Shown: in pieces, positions 1 to 10,461 of the stretch
Position numbering within the stretch: the first letter of the stretch is position 1
How the letters are laid out: every line of letters begins with the position of its first letter
Assembly (NCBI GenBank): GCA_030512335.1
Contig: JAULSU010000006.1
Span: forward strand, 3,782,001-3,846,000
Direction: 5' to 3'
Source: Immersiella caudata
Taxonomy: Eukaryota > Ascomycota > Sordariomycetes > Sordariales > Lasiosphaeriaceae
Length of the DNA stretch: 64,000 nucleotides
Position numbers and translations under genes: made by a program
The notes under the pieces: model-generated
Databases searched by the model: none
What the model was told of the DNA's origin: nothing
The model's input: the letters and a program-made list of their open reading frames with translations, nothing else

Positions 1-386
1 GGGGATTATGGACCGGGAAGGGTCGGTCGATGATGGGTGGATATTTCAGGGGTAGAGACGAGGGCTACTTGGGTGCTACCTAACAACGGTACGCCTCAAA
101 GATGGGGGAATCTTTAGATGGGATAATATCTTCTTCATCTGTCATTCACAGGGAGCGGGAGCCACCTGGTTTTCAAATGCCAGGTTTCCAAGATGCTGTC
201 CGACTTGGCGGCATGGACAGTTTCTTGGCGGAAAAGCTTGTTTGGTTGAGGCTCGTGGGTTGTCCCACAAGCTATACCATATCTAGAATTTCATTTCAAT
301 AGCTTCTCAGCTTTTCAACAACAAATCTTTTTGGAAAAACTTCAACCACACAACCATTTTGGAACATTCCACACACAGCGCGCGCA
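1..386. other. Upstream region of first HET gene, no gene seen
   Basis: No convincing coding sequence. The last 80 bases before the ATG at 387 are A/C-rich with several CAAC/ACAACA runs, typical of a fungal 5' leader. I see no clear TATA box. Confidence 0.4.
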
Positions 387-2075
387 ATGTCGTCGACGCA
401 GACCTACCAGTACAAACCTCTCTCAGCGCCGCGCGCGATCCGAGTTGTGACCCTGCAACCGGCTACGCAACTCGAAGACCCTTTAGAAGGCTCCATTGAG
501 GAGGTTTCTCTCGAAGGCAAAGGCGTAGGTCATGACTACCACGCTTTGTCGTATGTATGGGGTGAGCAGCATGGCACGCAGCCCATGGCATGCAACGGCG
601 GAACCATTCTCATCACCAAAAACTGCGAGCTGGCTCTCCGCTACCTTCGCCTTCCTGACGAGAAGCGCACGCTCTGGATCGACTCGATCTGCATCGACCA
701 AACATCCACTTCGGAAAGAGCTTAACAGATTCCCTTAATGGGCAAGATCTATTCTTCGGCCCAAAAAACCATCATCTGGCTCGGCCCCGGCCAAGAAACC
801 GACAAATCCACCTTCCGCCGCGCCCGCTTCGGCGCCCTCCTCTACCGAACCAAAGAACACCTCCCTAACCGCCTCGACGGCATCTTCCGCAAAACCTTCC
901 ACCCCTTCACCAGCAAACCCTCTCACCTGTCCGCTTTCCAACCCCTCTGCGCCAACCCCTGGTTCTCCCGTATCTGGACCCTCCAAGAATGCTTCCTCGG
1001 CCGCCACCCCACCCTCCAATCCGACCACTTACAGCTCTCTCTCTCCGATTTTGCCGAGTATTGGTTATTTCTCGACATCACCCAAGGCTCCCCCTTTGCC
1101 AAGGCCACGCCTCATTGTTTCTCGCGCATCTCCTCGCTCATCATCACCACACACTTTCGATCCCTCGCCGGGACCATCACCAAACACCGCAAGGAACCTC
1201 TTGTTACCGACGTCCGCGCTCATGTCGACAACTGGTGGTCGTTTCGCAAGGCCCTGCCTTACTTTCTGCACCAAGCCGCCTTCGCCAACACCGCTACCGA
1301 TCCCCGAGACAAGGTCTACGCCCTCCTACCCATCCTGTCTCGTTTCCTCCCCGAGTTCTCCGCGTTTCCAGCCGACTACACCGCCCCCGTTGCGCACGTT
1401 TATGAGTCTTTCACGCGCTTTCTGGTCTCCCAAACCCACCGTCTCGGCTTCTTCGACTTGCTCTACCCCAAAACCCCCTCGGTGCAAGGTCTCCCACCCT
1501 GGGTTCTCGACGTCGGCGGCGACACCTCCGGAAGTCTCTTCGTCCTCGTCGGCGGTGCCATGTGCTTCTACGCGGCAGGGGAAAGCGAAGTCGACATCCC
1601 CCTCTTTGAGGCCTCTCCGCCAGGGGAGCTCCACCTCCGCGGCGCTCGATTCTCGCGCGTGGCCATCATTTCGGAAGAAATACCGAAAGAAATGGACCTG
1701 ATGATAGACGTCGCGACGAAGTATATAGGCTGGCTCTGGGAGACTCTACCGTCCACAATGCCCGGCGAAGAACGAGCGAGAGTAGGGGCGGAACTTTTGG
1801 TGATTGTAAAGAATAAGCCGGTGATGGATCGGCTTAAGGAGGGGGGGAGGTTTTATCTCACCGAGGGGTGGAACGTGGGGATATCGCAGTTTGAGATTGC
1901 AGAGGGGGATGAAGTTGTGGTGATGGCGGGGGGAGATTTGCCGTTGGTGTTGAGAAGATGGGAAGATGGGAAGTCGGTGTTTATGGGGCCGACGGTGGTG
2001 ATGGGGACGCACGACGGGGAGTTTTGGGGGAGGGAGAGGTTGGTGGAGGAGTTGGATGCTTGGGAAGTTGTTTAG
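387..2075 (+). pseudogene. HET-domain protein interrupted by one in-frame stop
   Basis: Heterokaryon-incompatibility (HET) protein, a family linked to non-self recognition and programmed cell death in filamentous fungi. One reading frame runs from the ATG at 387 to a TAG at 2073-2075 (about 562 codons) with a single TAA at 723-725. HET hallmarks sit on both sides of that stop: HALSYVWG and LWIDSICIDQ before it, then PLMGKIYSSAQKTIIWLG, NPWFSRIWTLQE and TDPRDKVYALL after it. The stop falls in the conserved segment between CIDQ and the PLM motif, where relatives carry a polar residue or Gln. No plausible intron removes it without deleting conserved sequence. The C-terminus (about residues 350-562) is the usual non-conserved HET tail. 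The protein is either a recent pseudogene or truncated to 112 residues. CAA to TAA would explain the stop with one C-to-T change. Confidence 0.85.
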
Positions 2076-2426
2076 ACTATCTCTAACATAGGGGGGGGCT
2101 GTGGGGGGCTTGTGGGGGCCTTGTGGGGGGTATTTGACGGGGAGTTTGATAAATGCCTTCTTGCAAGTGTCTCAGCATGAAATTGAAAAAAACAGCCAGC
2201 CATTCATCTACATTCCAGGCGTCGGGATCATCGCGACCAATCGCCCCCGTGTGTACGAAAAGTTTATCGTGAGTGTCATCCCTTGCGCCCGACCTGTTCA
2301 CAGCTTGATGACTTCCGAAGAAAAGGGGGTTTCCCTGGGGGGGGGGGGGGGGGGGAATTCATGTGGGCACTCAGGGCAGTCCAAATGATGCTGTCTCGCG
2401 GTTGATTTCAAGTTTGGGGCTTTTGC
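2076..2426. other. Intergenic spacer with G-rich tracts
   Basis: No gene. It holds several runs of five to eight G at about 2091-2140 and a 19-G homopolymer at 2337-2355. Confidence 0.5.
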
Positions 2427-3328
2427 TCAGGGGTGTTTATCGTGGCCTTTTGTTTCCACATCGTCATGGGGAGGCTTTGATCCGGACTGAAAGTCTCGAA
2501 AGAGCAGAGGAATCACTGGCTTGGAGAGAAATGTGAGCGGACCCGGAATACATTGCCAGGAGTCAACTCCAAGCCGCGGTGGAAGTCCGAGGGTCTTGCG
2601 CAACGTTTCCGCGAAGCGCTCTTGTGCCGGTGAATGCTGGAGGCGAGGCGAGCTCTTGACGGCGCCGATGACATCCTCAAACAGCTTGCTCGGAGCGGTG
2701 CCGTAGTCGATTTTCAGAGCTTGTTCTCGAGCATTGTTGGCGGACAGCAACCCAAGCAAGCCATAGATCTTGTCACGAATGTCGGTGCATTCGTGGTCGT
2801 TTCACGACTCAATGAGAAAATCAAGGGTATATCCAGAGTTCAAGGCAGCGCTCTCTCCCCAGAGGGCTTTGCGTTCCACAAGCCGGGCGCCTTTGGAGTT
2901 TCCAACACCGCCGCTCCAAGACTGCTGCGGATCCACACTCCCAGCGCGCCGGGACTCCTTCAGCTATGTCGTGAAGGAGTTCTAAGGGAGTGTTTTGTTC
3001 CCACACATTAGCAGTATATCCTGCGCCAACATGAGCTCCTGGATGACCCACAGCCGCCCCCAGTAGCGACGGTCGAAAAAGACTTGAGGGTATCGAATGC
3101 ATCGTCGCTGTTGAGCTCTGCCTTGCCGAGCTAGACGAGGACCGTTTCTGCCTGGGAGTAAACCGACTTGATCAGTTTGACTTGGTGGTTCCGCTCCGAA
3201 ATGTTCCCTTGATCGATGCAAATGGCATAGATGCAGAAATGGGTTGCCTGGTCGAGTGCCGGACGGTGATAAACCACTCTCAGCCTCTTGGAGGGTCGCT
3301 CATCTTCGCTGTCGGACTCGGCGGTCAC
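2427..3328 (-). pseudogene. Decayed HET-domain gene, several lesions
   Basis: HET-domain pieces lie in order on the minus strand but in different frames. Reading 3328 to 2427 one sees YAICIDQGNISERNHQVKL, then VYSQAETVLV followed at 3133-3131 by TAG where relatives have the Trp of WLG. After a frameshift comes YWGRLWVIQELMLAQ (the WxRxWVxQE motif), then a further break, then TDIRDKIYGLLGL (the DPRDKVYALLGL motif) leading to a tail that ends at 2427. At least one nonsense and two frameshifts are needed. The N-terminal YEALSYVWG block is missing. It lies tail to tail with the HET gene at 387-2075, but the two are not close copies. I regard it as a dead gene; introns cannot account for all the breaks. 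Confidence 0.8.
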
Positions 3329-3501
3329 GGTAGAGCTTGGCGGCGCACAAGTGCACCATCTTCCTTCACCCCATATAAGCTTTGCTCAAATGGAATGATT
3401 CCGTATTGAAGGTTGCGATCAAATCATGGCTAGGAACAGGGTATCACGGCATCACCTCGGCGTTTGATCTCTCCCCCCTTTGCCAACCATTCATCTCACC
3501 G
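3329..3501. other. Spacer between decayed HET gene and Clr5 gene
   Basis: Short non-coding spacer. It should have held the missing N-terminal part of the HET relic on the minus strand, but I could not recognise the YEALSYVWG block here. Confidence 0.35.
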
Positions 3502-4565
3502 CTATTCGCCAGCTGAAAACCCCACATCGTCAAACCCAGCTTCACAGGGTGGAAAGGTCCGTGATGCCCAGTCTTGGATCATCTGCAGCGTGGCTGGAGC
3601 TTCTTCTCCCCGTCTAACGTGCACATTAGACCCCTGATCAAGAAAAAGCAGCGGCGCACTTGCGTCACCGAACCGATCCCCCATGAGCATTGTTGCCATT
3701 GGCGACGTGAACTCATCGTGACAGTATGGAAGCGGTTGTTGGGGTAGTTGAAAGTCGTACAGAATTTGGCCGACACACCCTTCAAGCGGCGCCGCCTGCT
3801 CTGCACGGAAGACATTTGGCAAAGTCGGGGTTTCGGGATGCTGAGGTTGAACGGGGAACTTGAAGCTATGCAAATCGGCTGGCGTTGCATGGTCGGCAAG
3901 CGCGACATGATGCTGAGCGATAGCTGGAGTCGTTGACGAGGACTCAAAAGGTGAAAGGGGCCAGTCGGGTGTTGGATGCAGCCCTTGGTGTTGACGTGAA
4001 TGGTCGCTCGTGGTCTTCGCTTCGAGACCTTGATACTCCGGGTGAGACGTGTAATAACAAACGCCCTTCGGGGTTGGGGCTGAGGCATGTTAGTATCCGG
4101 CCGCCTGCCATCCTCGTGAAAGTAAAGGTGCGACGTACGCCGGGGCACCTCCAGCTCCCCGCCGTTCGAGATGCCTTCACGTCTCAGGAAACGATCAAGC
4201 CGTGACGCATCAACTGGATGCCCGTTCCATGTGAAAGTGGTTTCACCCTGTCCTTGACGCTGACGCTCGTTGCGGATGACTACCATGGCGTGCATAGCGT
4301 GGTGTGGGATGTTCTTCCGAAGCCTCCAAAGTGTAAAACGGTGGACATACTGGCGGGGCCTGGAGCTTGTCGTTAGCTTCGGCTCAACTACTTTGTGTTC
4401 TGACAATAACGGGGCCACTGACGTCGCTGTGAAGCCGTATGCCTGGCGCATCGCCTCCGACACATCCCGGAGTTCCTTGCCCTGGTGGATGTAGAGAGAC
4501 TCGATGGTGCTTCTATGGGTGGCCCAATCCTCGGCAGAGGGGCCTCTCCTCTTCGAAACGCCCAT
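3502..4565 (-). CDS. Clr5-domain protein, unknown function
   Basis: Predicted exons, minus strand: 4565-4423, 4365-4139 and 4079-3502, giving 315 residues. The 57-bp intron at 4366-4422 starts GTCAGT, has a GCTAAC branch and ends AAG. The 59-bp intron at 4080-4138 starts GTACGT, has an ACTAAC branch and ends CAG. Splicing rebuilds a Clr5 domain (about residues 12-65): DWATHRSTIESLYIHQGKEL, then YGFTAT joined to RQYVHRFTLWRLRKN. Clr5 was named from a fission yeast silencing factor and is common at the N-terminus of fungal proteins, often with ankyrin or TPR repeats. Here the rest is low-complexity, rich in Pro, Gln and His, without repeats. The start codon is 868 bp from that of a second Clr5 gene on the other strand, so the two may share control sequences. 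Its exact role is unknown. Confidence 0.7.
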
Positions 4566-5432
4566 GGTGACGAGAGACTCTTCGGCCTTGGTTCCGAGGC
4601 AGAATTGGGAAGAAGAGCGCAGGCGAAGCTGTTAGTATGTTGAGGTTTGTCCATCTTTTCTTTTCCCCTTATATCCTGGAATACCCTTCCGTAATTACAA
4701 AAACGCATGCTGAGCAGACTGTAATCTCCATGCTTCAGAAACACGCGCCGGTCTTCAGACGGCCGCTCGGAATGGCATCGTGTCTCTAAAAGATGACCAT
4801 CGCATGCAGATCCGTTTCTCCAAAAGCAAAAGCTGGGGGTGAATCGCCGCAGTGATTGGTCCAAGTCAGACAGGTCACTGGCAGCTTTCGATGGGATAGG
4901 TATGTTGTCTGCATGGAGATTTTGTCAGAGTCAAATAAAGGCGCGACGAAGCGGCAGGGCAAGCCTGGGTGGTGTCCTGGGACCTGCATGGCTGGCGAGT
5001 CAACAGCAATTTTTGGGATGGCAGCCAAAATCCCCTCGCATGCCGACCATGCCAACTGCCCACTACCTGAGCATTCATCCTCTTTGAGCCAATGACGTTG
5101 CATTTGAGAATTTCCAATTCACCGAGGTGGGCGCAGGGTACAATGCAGGGTACATGCGAGGAGATTTCGGATTGAGGGATGTCATTGGGCGACTCTGGTT
5201 GCCTTGTGGCGAACCACGGAAGGAGCCTTTGAGCACGAAGAGACGTGTTTGGACCCCGCCGACCCGTGGACGGACCTGATCGTGGTGCTCATCGAGGACC
5301 CTGTGCTCTTGGTTTTTACCCCATCTTTTGCGCAGCAACGTGGTGCGAGCATCTCTCGGGTCAGTTGGTTCACAAGTCCTTTACCTTCAGCCGACAGCCT
5401 GCCCTACCTCTTTCGGTACGACTCAACTCAAT
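4566..5432. promoter_or_regulatory. Shared upstream region of two divergent Clr5 genes
   Basis: An 867-bp non-coding stretch separates the ATGs of the divergent Clr5 genes. It must contain both promoters. I see no strong TATA box, and the small open frames in it look like chance. Confidence 0.45.
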
Positions 5433-8400
5433 ATGGATCCTCGCTCTACGGCGGAGCGCACTGCGCTCTTTCGCCCTCAGCCAGACGACTGGGAGTCGCA
5501 GCGATGCAGAATCACGCAGCTGTACGCAACCCAAAGCCTTCCTCAGGTGATGGCAACCATGGAGCAAGAGCACGGCTTCAAGGCAACGTAGGTTTCTACA
5601 CCACATTGGCGCGCCAATTCACAACTGACTGCTTTCCTCTGAAGCAAGAAGCAATTCGAGACGCGCATCGAGAGATGGGGTATCGGGAAGAAGACGACAG
5701 AGGGTCAAAAGGATTGGATGATTGGGAAGCAAAAGAGACGGCTCGAAGACGGCAAGGACACAAATTTCGTGCATCATGGCCGCGCGGTCAGTCAGCAGCT
5801 GCTCAACAAGCATGCAGTGAAGAGACGACGCGAAGAAAAGATGGGAGAGTTCTCTTTTCAGCACGTTGCCAGCGGTGAGTACCATTGACGCCGTCTCCAG
5901 AAGGCTCTCGCCCAAATAGCTAGCTGACACATAGTCGTTGCACAGCCCCCACGCCAGCCAGTATACAGTACGAGACCCCATCTGCGCGCGACAACGTCCT
6001 CACGCCATCAGATCGTCCAGTGGTTGGCCCAATGCCAATGATAGACGCGGTGCTCGATCAACATCCCTCGCAAAACTTCGGAGAGTTCTCACTTTTCCCG
6101 CACGAACTCGATGTCTTGGGAACAATACATCCCGAACCCGCTGACTTTGCTAGTGGGGAGGACTGCGAAATGGTCGATCTTGTGGAATCAGTTGAGCCCG
6201 ATCAGACCTTAGGCACATTTCTCGCTCTTCCCGGTAGCCTGGAGGGCGAATCGTCGCAACAACACACCAAATCCAATCCCGCGCCGGACATCTCCATGGA
6301 CCTCGATGACCGAGAGATGAGCCCTCTCAGCGAGCACGAGGAAGATTTTTGTCATGTCCAGAATTCTCTGGAGGAAAAGTCTTGCGGCTCACCCAAAAGA
6401 CCCAGTCCGCCTCCGAGGGACCACATGTCAGAGAATATTGTCTGGCTGGACGACAACCATACCCCAACAACGATCAGTCCCAGCGAGAGAAGATTTCTCA
6501 TTGCCGCCCAACGAGGTCACCTATCCGACCTCTGTGAAAGCTTCCGTTTCTTCGTCTTTATCGATGCAACTTGCGATCAGGGGGCGACCGCGCTTCACTA
6601 CGCGGCCTACATGGGACATGACTGTGTTGTACAAGCTCTCTTGGACCGCCGCGCCAACTTGGGATTTCCCCTAGGCGGCACACTGCGGTACAAAGGAAAG
6701 CTTGTACCCAACCCGACCCCTCTACGGCTAGCAGCAATCAGGGGGAAGATCTCAGTTGTCAGGATCCTCCTCGAGGCATCCAGTACGTCACGTCGAGAGC
6801 GAAACGGCACGTCTTACCTTGGAATTTCGGAGCCTGGAATATCACTCGCATGGGCTCTCCAGTTCGGCCAGATGGAGATTGCATGCTTGCTGCTCGGACA
6901 TGGCGCGCGGCTCCAGATCACCCCGCATGTTGGGCACCTCGGCCCAGGCAATCCCGAAAGCTTCCTCCCAGTGCGACTCTCTCAGGATTCGGAGCAGCTC
7001 CAAGTCGGAACCGAGATTGGCTTGAGGTTCGTCGACAGGGTTCTTGGACCGGAGTTTGACGAAGCGGGATTCGGCATCACCCGAACAGGGACACGTTCGT
7101 TGTTTTCCATCCAGCGCGCCAAGCAACATACTTCTGATTCGGGACCCTCGACCACTATTGATGTCGACTATTCTAGCTACTTGTGCGGTGTGGACCTCGG
7201 ACTGCTCAACGTGGTCTCGCAGCTTGCCCCCTTTTTCGAGCGTCAACGAGATGTCCACAACTGGACGCCCCTGCACCACGCGGTCATCGTTGGAAATGTG
7301 GCTGCCGTGAACGCCATGCTCGCCTGGGGATTCAACTTCGGTGGTTCATGGGGCTCCGATCCTAATGTCACCACATCTATCGGCTTCACACCTCTGCACC
7401 TGGCTGTGGGGCCAGCAGTGCCGCTGACAGAGCAGTCCGAGATTATCGCTTCTCTCCTCAACCACGGAGCGGCGATCAACCAACCAGCCAAGCGCGGCCG
7501 CACGCCCATCCACATCGCATCGGAACATCACAACCTTCAGGCGATGTCGCAGCTTCTCACACGTGGTTTCGAGGACAACAGGGCAGAGCAGGCGAATCCC
7601 AACTCAGCCGTGTTTGAATCAAGCACGCCACTCGATCTCGCCCTCAGCGGGCATGCCAGCACTTTCGAGACTGCCGAAGCCGCAGCTGATATGCTGCTCC
7701 TTGCCGGCGCCGACGTCAACGGTCCCGGGCGGGATGGAAGGACTGCGCTTCATCATGCCGCCAGGGCACGAAACATACCTCTGGTTCATCTTTTGTTAGA
7801 ATTCGGAGGTGACCCTCTGTCACCGGATTGTGGAAATCCTACGAGAACCCCCCTACATTATGCGGTTGGCGAAGCTCTTGCAAACGACAACAAGGACACG
7901 GCAATGCGCCTGCGGTCATGCCCTCGCTTCATCAATGCCTCATCGGGAACCGAGCTCGAGGTTCTGTCAGTGCTCTTGGCATCGCTGGATGACGGCAAAC
8001 GAGACTCCGCGATTTTTGACCACGGCGAGGATCTCCTCAGGCTTGCAACGGAAAGAGGATCGCTGCCATGCGTGAGGCTTCTCTTACAACGCAGCGCCGT
8101 GACGGACCGGGAAGGACTTGTGAACTACACCATCATCAGACTGGCTGCTTCCAAAGCGAACGAAGAGATGGTTAGAATGCTTTTGATGGAGTCCATCCAA
8201 ACAGATGTGCCTGATCGAGTGGGCTATGACATGTTCCTGAGGCTGTTCTCAGCATTTCTGGACAGCTCTGATGAGTCAGCTTTGGTGAGGTATGAGTGCA
8301 CTCGCATCATCACGGACGGCATGTTGCAAGAGCAATTGTTGCAGATGGCCAAGGAAAGGGATTTTTGCCAGTTGGTACAGTATTGGGAGGCCCAGATGGG

Positions 8401-8455
8401 GGTGGGGTGTTGTGACCCGGCGGCCGTCTTTCCGATTGGAGGTCAGATGTTCTGA
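5433..8455 (+). CDS. Clr5-ankyrin repeat protein
   Basis: Predicted exons 5433-5587, 5645-5874 and 5946-8455, encoding 964 residues. Introns are 57 and 71 bp (GTAGGT...AAG with a CTGAC branch; GTGAGT...CACAG with a CTGAC branch). Splicing joins HGFKAT to KKQFETRIERWG, restoring a full Clr5 domain (about residues 18-68) followed by a basic segment rich in Lys and Arg. After an acidic linker come many ankyrin repeats (about residues 200-880), for example GATALHYAAYMGHDCVVQAL, NWTPLHHAVIVGNVAAVNAM, GRTPIHIASEHHNLQAMSQL and GRTALHHAARARNIPLVHLL. The repeats are diverged from each other, unlike those of the HET-ankyrin gene at 18.4-21 kb. Proteins of this layout are widespread in filamentous ascomycetes; ankyrin arrays bind partner proteins and the Clr5 part is presumed nuclear or DNA-associated. 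No lesion is seen. Confidence 0.85.
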
Positions 8456-8854
8456 CGGCCGCTCGTTTTGGGCACTTCCAGCGCTTGACCACTCTCGCCT
8501 GATCTTATTTTTTCTTAGTGGAGGTCCCAGTAGCGATTTCTTGGACATAATGTTCCTCTCTGCAAAGGGGTTGGCTTTTCCTTCCCATCATCGCTACGAA
8601 CACGAAATTTGCGGTGATGGTATTTGATCAGGGGGGTGGACCCCCTATTTCAAGCCCCACTTAAGCCCCCGAACTCCGCGAACACACTCGCAGGGTTGCA
8701 CCGCCCCGTTAGACAATCAGCTACGTTGCAAGAGCTGATCTTGATGCAGCTCTGCCTGAGCATGCGGGGAAACTGACAGCTTCGACCTCATCACAACAAC
8801 ACCCGTTGCCCCTTATTACCTTGTTTGAGCTGGGCACCTATCTCCCCCGCACCC
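8456..8854. other. Intergenic, no gene seen
   Basis: Downstream region of the Clr5-ankyrin gene. No coding sequence or repeat recognised. Confidence 0.4.
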
Positions 8855-9085
8855 ATGGCAAACACTCGGTCGGCTAAGCAGAGCGTCCCAGCGACACCCA
8901 GCCTGCCAGTGGAAAGAAAGAAAGTTGCCCGGGCAATCGTGGCATATCCCTTTCCCCTGAATCGCCCCGTCGGTCTAAGGCAGGAAGAGCCGACGACCCG
9001 ACACAAGATACGATTGTGGTCTGCACTGGCGACTGCAGTGGTCATCACTATCACTCTTGTTGTTTATTTCGAACGCCATACGTGA
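8855..9085 (+). CDS. Possible small membrane protein
   Basis: Open frame of 76 codons from the ATG at 8855. The product is basic (MANTRSAKQS start, ERKKVAR) and has one likely membrane segment near the C-terminus (LWSALATAVVITITLVVYF, about residues 53-71). A second acidic frame (9190-9356; DYYSEPEDIQTPTHPFEV) begins soon after and could be another exon, since TTCTTCACAG at 9123-9132 looks like an acceptor. I found no donor that joins the two in frame. I do not recognise a family. Confidence 0.3.
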   Translation: MANTRSAKQSVPATPSLPVERKKVARAIVAYPFPLNRPVGLRQEEPTTRHKIRLWSALATAVVITITLVVYFERHT

Positions 9086-9359
9086 CCGATGTGATGGCCT
9101 GAATTCGGGCAGCTTACCAATATTCTTCACAGCCCCTGACCCCGAGGACAACGTCCCCACAGCCCCTGAATCCAACAGTGGTAGCCTAATGCGTGTAACT
9201 CGCAGCTCCGAGGATTACTACTCCGAACCGGAAGACATCCAGACTCCGACCCACCCCTTTGAAGTCATCACCACTGTCTTCGAGATCCCCCAGTCAGAGG
9301 ATCACGACTACATCGAGCACAGTGCCGACCAGACGCTAACCAAGTACTCCCTTTAACAA

Positions 9360-9719
9360 CCAGACGCAGACGCTAAGCAACCCCTTTGTCGGATGCGGCT
9401 GGAAATTCGACAAGGCACTGTGGAACGCAGCAACGTCCCACCTTGAAAGCTGGCAATTTAGCGTGTGGCGTATGCGGGGATGGAGAGGGAGAGTGCGTTA
9501 AGGGTGGCAGGGGTGATGATTCCGTGCAGGAGGCGTATGCGAAGTTTGTGGAGGCTATGTGGGGAGAATAGATGGGAAAGGGTGAGGAAGAGGGGGAGTG
9601 TTGGAAGGGAGAAAGTGATAAGCTCTGCCAGCCACAATGTCTTGAGCAATGCCAGATAGCCTTCCGCAATGATGCGAGCCGTGGTTTCGCATCCTCGTAG
9701 CCGCGTAGGAACCACCGGG
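9360..9719. other. Intergenic, no gene seen
   Basis: No supported coding sequence. Purine-rich on the plus strand around 9470-9620 (many GGGAGAG and GAGGAAG runs). Confidence 0.35.
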
Positions 9720-10253
9720 TCATGCCCAAGCTTTCGTCTTACTGTGACTGATGAGCTGCAAGCACAACGAGCGCGCGGCCTCAAGACGGGCGCGGAAATC
9801 CTCAAAAGTCGGGCGATCGATGCTGAAACCGGCGCCATTCACCTGGTTCTGCGAAGCAGCGCGCATAACATCCGAGATGGCATCAAGCTTCTCATGGATG
9901 GCCAGTGTGCGAGCGGCGTTCAGTCGCACAAAGGTCGCCTCGTCGACGTGTCGAAAGTTAAGCGCCTCTTCAAGGGCGGAAATCACTCAGCCCGAAGCCT
10001 TGACGTAGTAGAGGCCTCGGGAGATGGCATACTTGACTTGCGGGTCGTCCGGACGAATATCTAGGTTGGCGCCCATGTGCTCGAAAATGTACTGACGCAC
10101 ATCGTCGACGGCACGCCAAATGGGCCTGGAAAATTCCCAGGAGCGGCTCGGGGATCTGTAAATCGCTAGCGTGAGCTAGCCTCGACGATTGATCGGGCCT
10201 GTAGAACCTCACCTCTCTGCACCTTTCCAAATCGTTTCTACAAGGATGGGCAT
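9720..10253 (-). pseudogene. Small gene of unknown family with one in-frame stop
   Basis: Minus strand from the ATG at 10253. A 57-bp intron (10156-10212, GTGAGG...TTACAG) joins ETIWKGAER to SRSWEFSRPIWRAVDD. The frame then runs through DVRQYIFEHMGANLDIRPDD and AISRGLYYVKASG to a TGA at 9989-9987. It reopens at once in the same frame as VISALEEALNFRHVDEATF and ends with ISHSKTKAWA at 9720. Sequence character is continuous across the TGA (helical, charged), so I read it as one gene of about 158 codons with a nonsense mutation. I do not know the family. If the stop is real the product is a 69-residue fragment. Confidence 0.5.
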
Positions 10254-10461
10254 GGTGTAGCTATTTTTTTGACTATGGTAACACCGCGATAAATACGATC
10301 TGGATATGTTGCACAGAGAGGATGGCGAGGGTTTTAGACGCCATTTTTGAGGCAACAGCTAGAGATAATCCGTCACATCTGGACATGGAATTTAGTTTCA
10401 AGTGGTGTTGTTCAAGGACGCCCCCCAGGCCGCACAGGCCCCACAATACCCAAAGCTGACT
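10254..10461. other. Short spacer
   Basis: About 200 bp between the interrupted small gene and the stop of the SEL1/C2H2 gene, both on the minus strand. No feature recognised. Confidence 0.3.

Noticed and set aside
560..740. Intron that would remove the TAA in the first HET gene, using GTGAGC at about 560
   Set aside because: It would delete the CIDQ motif, which is a hallmark of the domain.
4330..4440. Alternative first intron of the minus-strand Clr5 gene ending at CCGCCAG
   Set aside because: It shifts the frame and destroys the second half of the Clr5 domain; the AAG acceptor keeps it.
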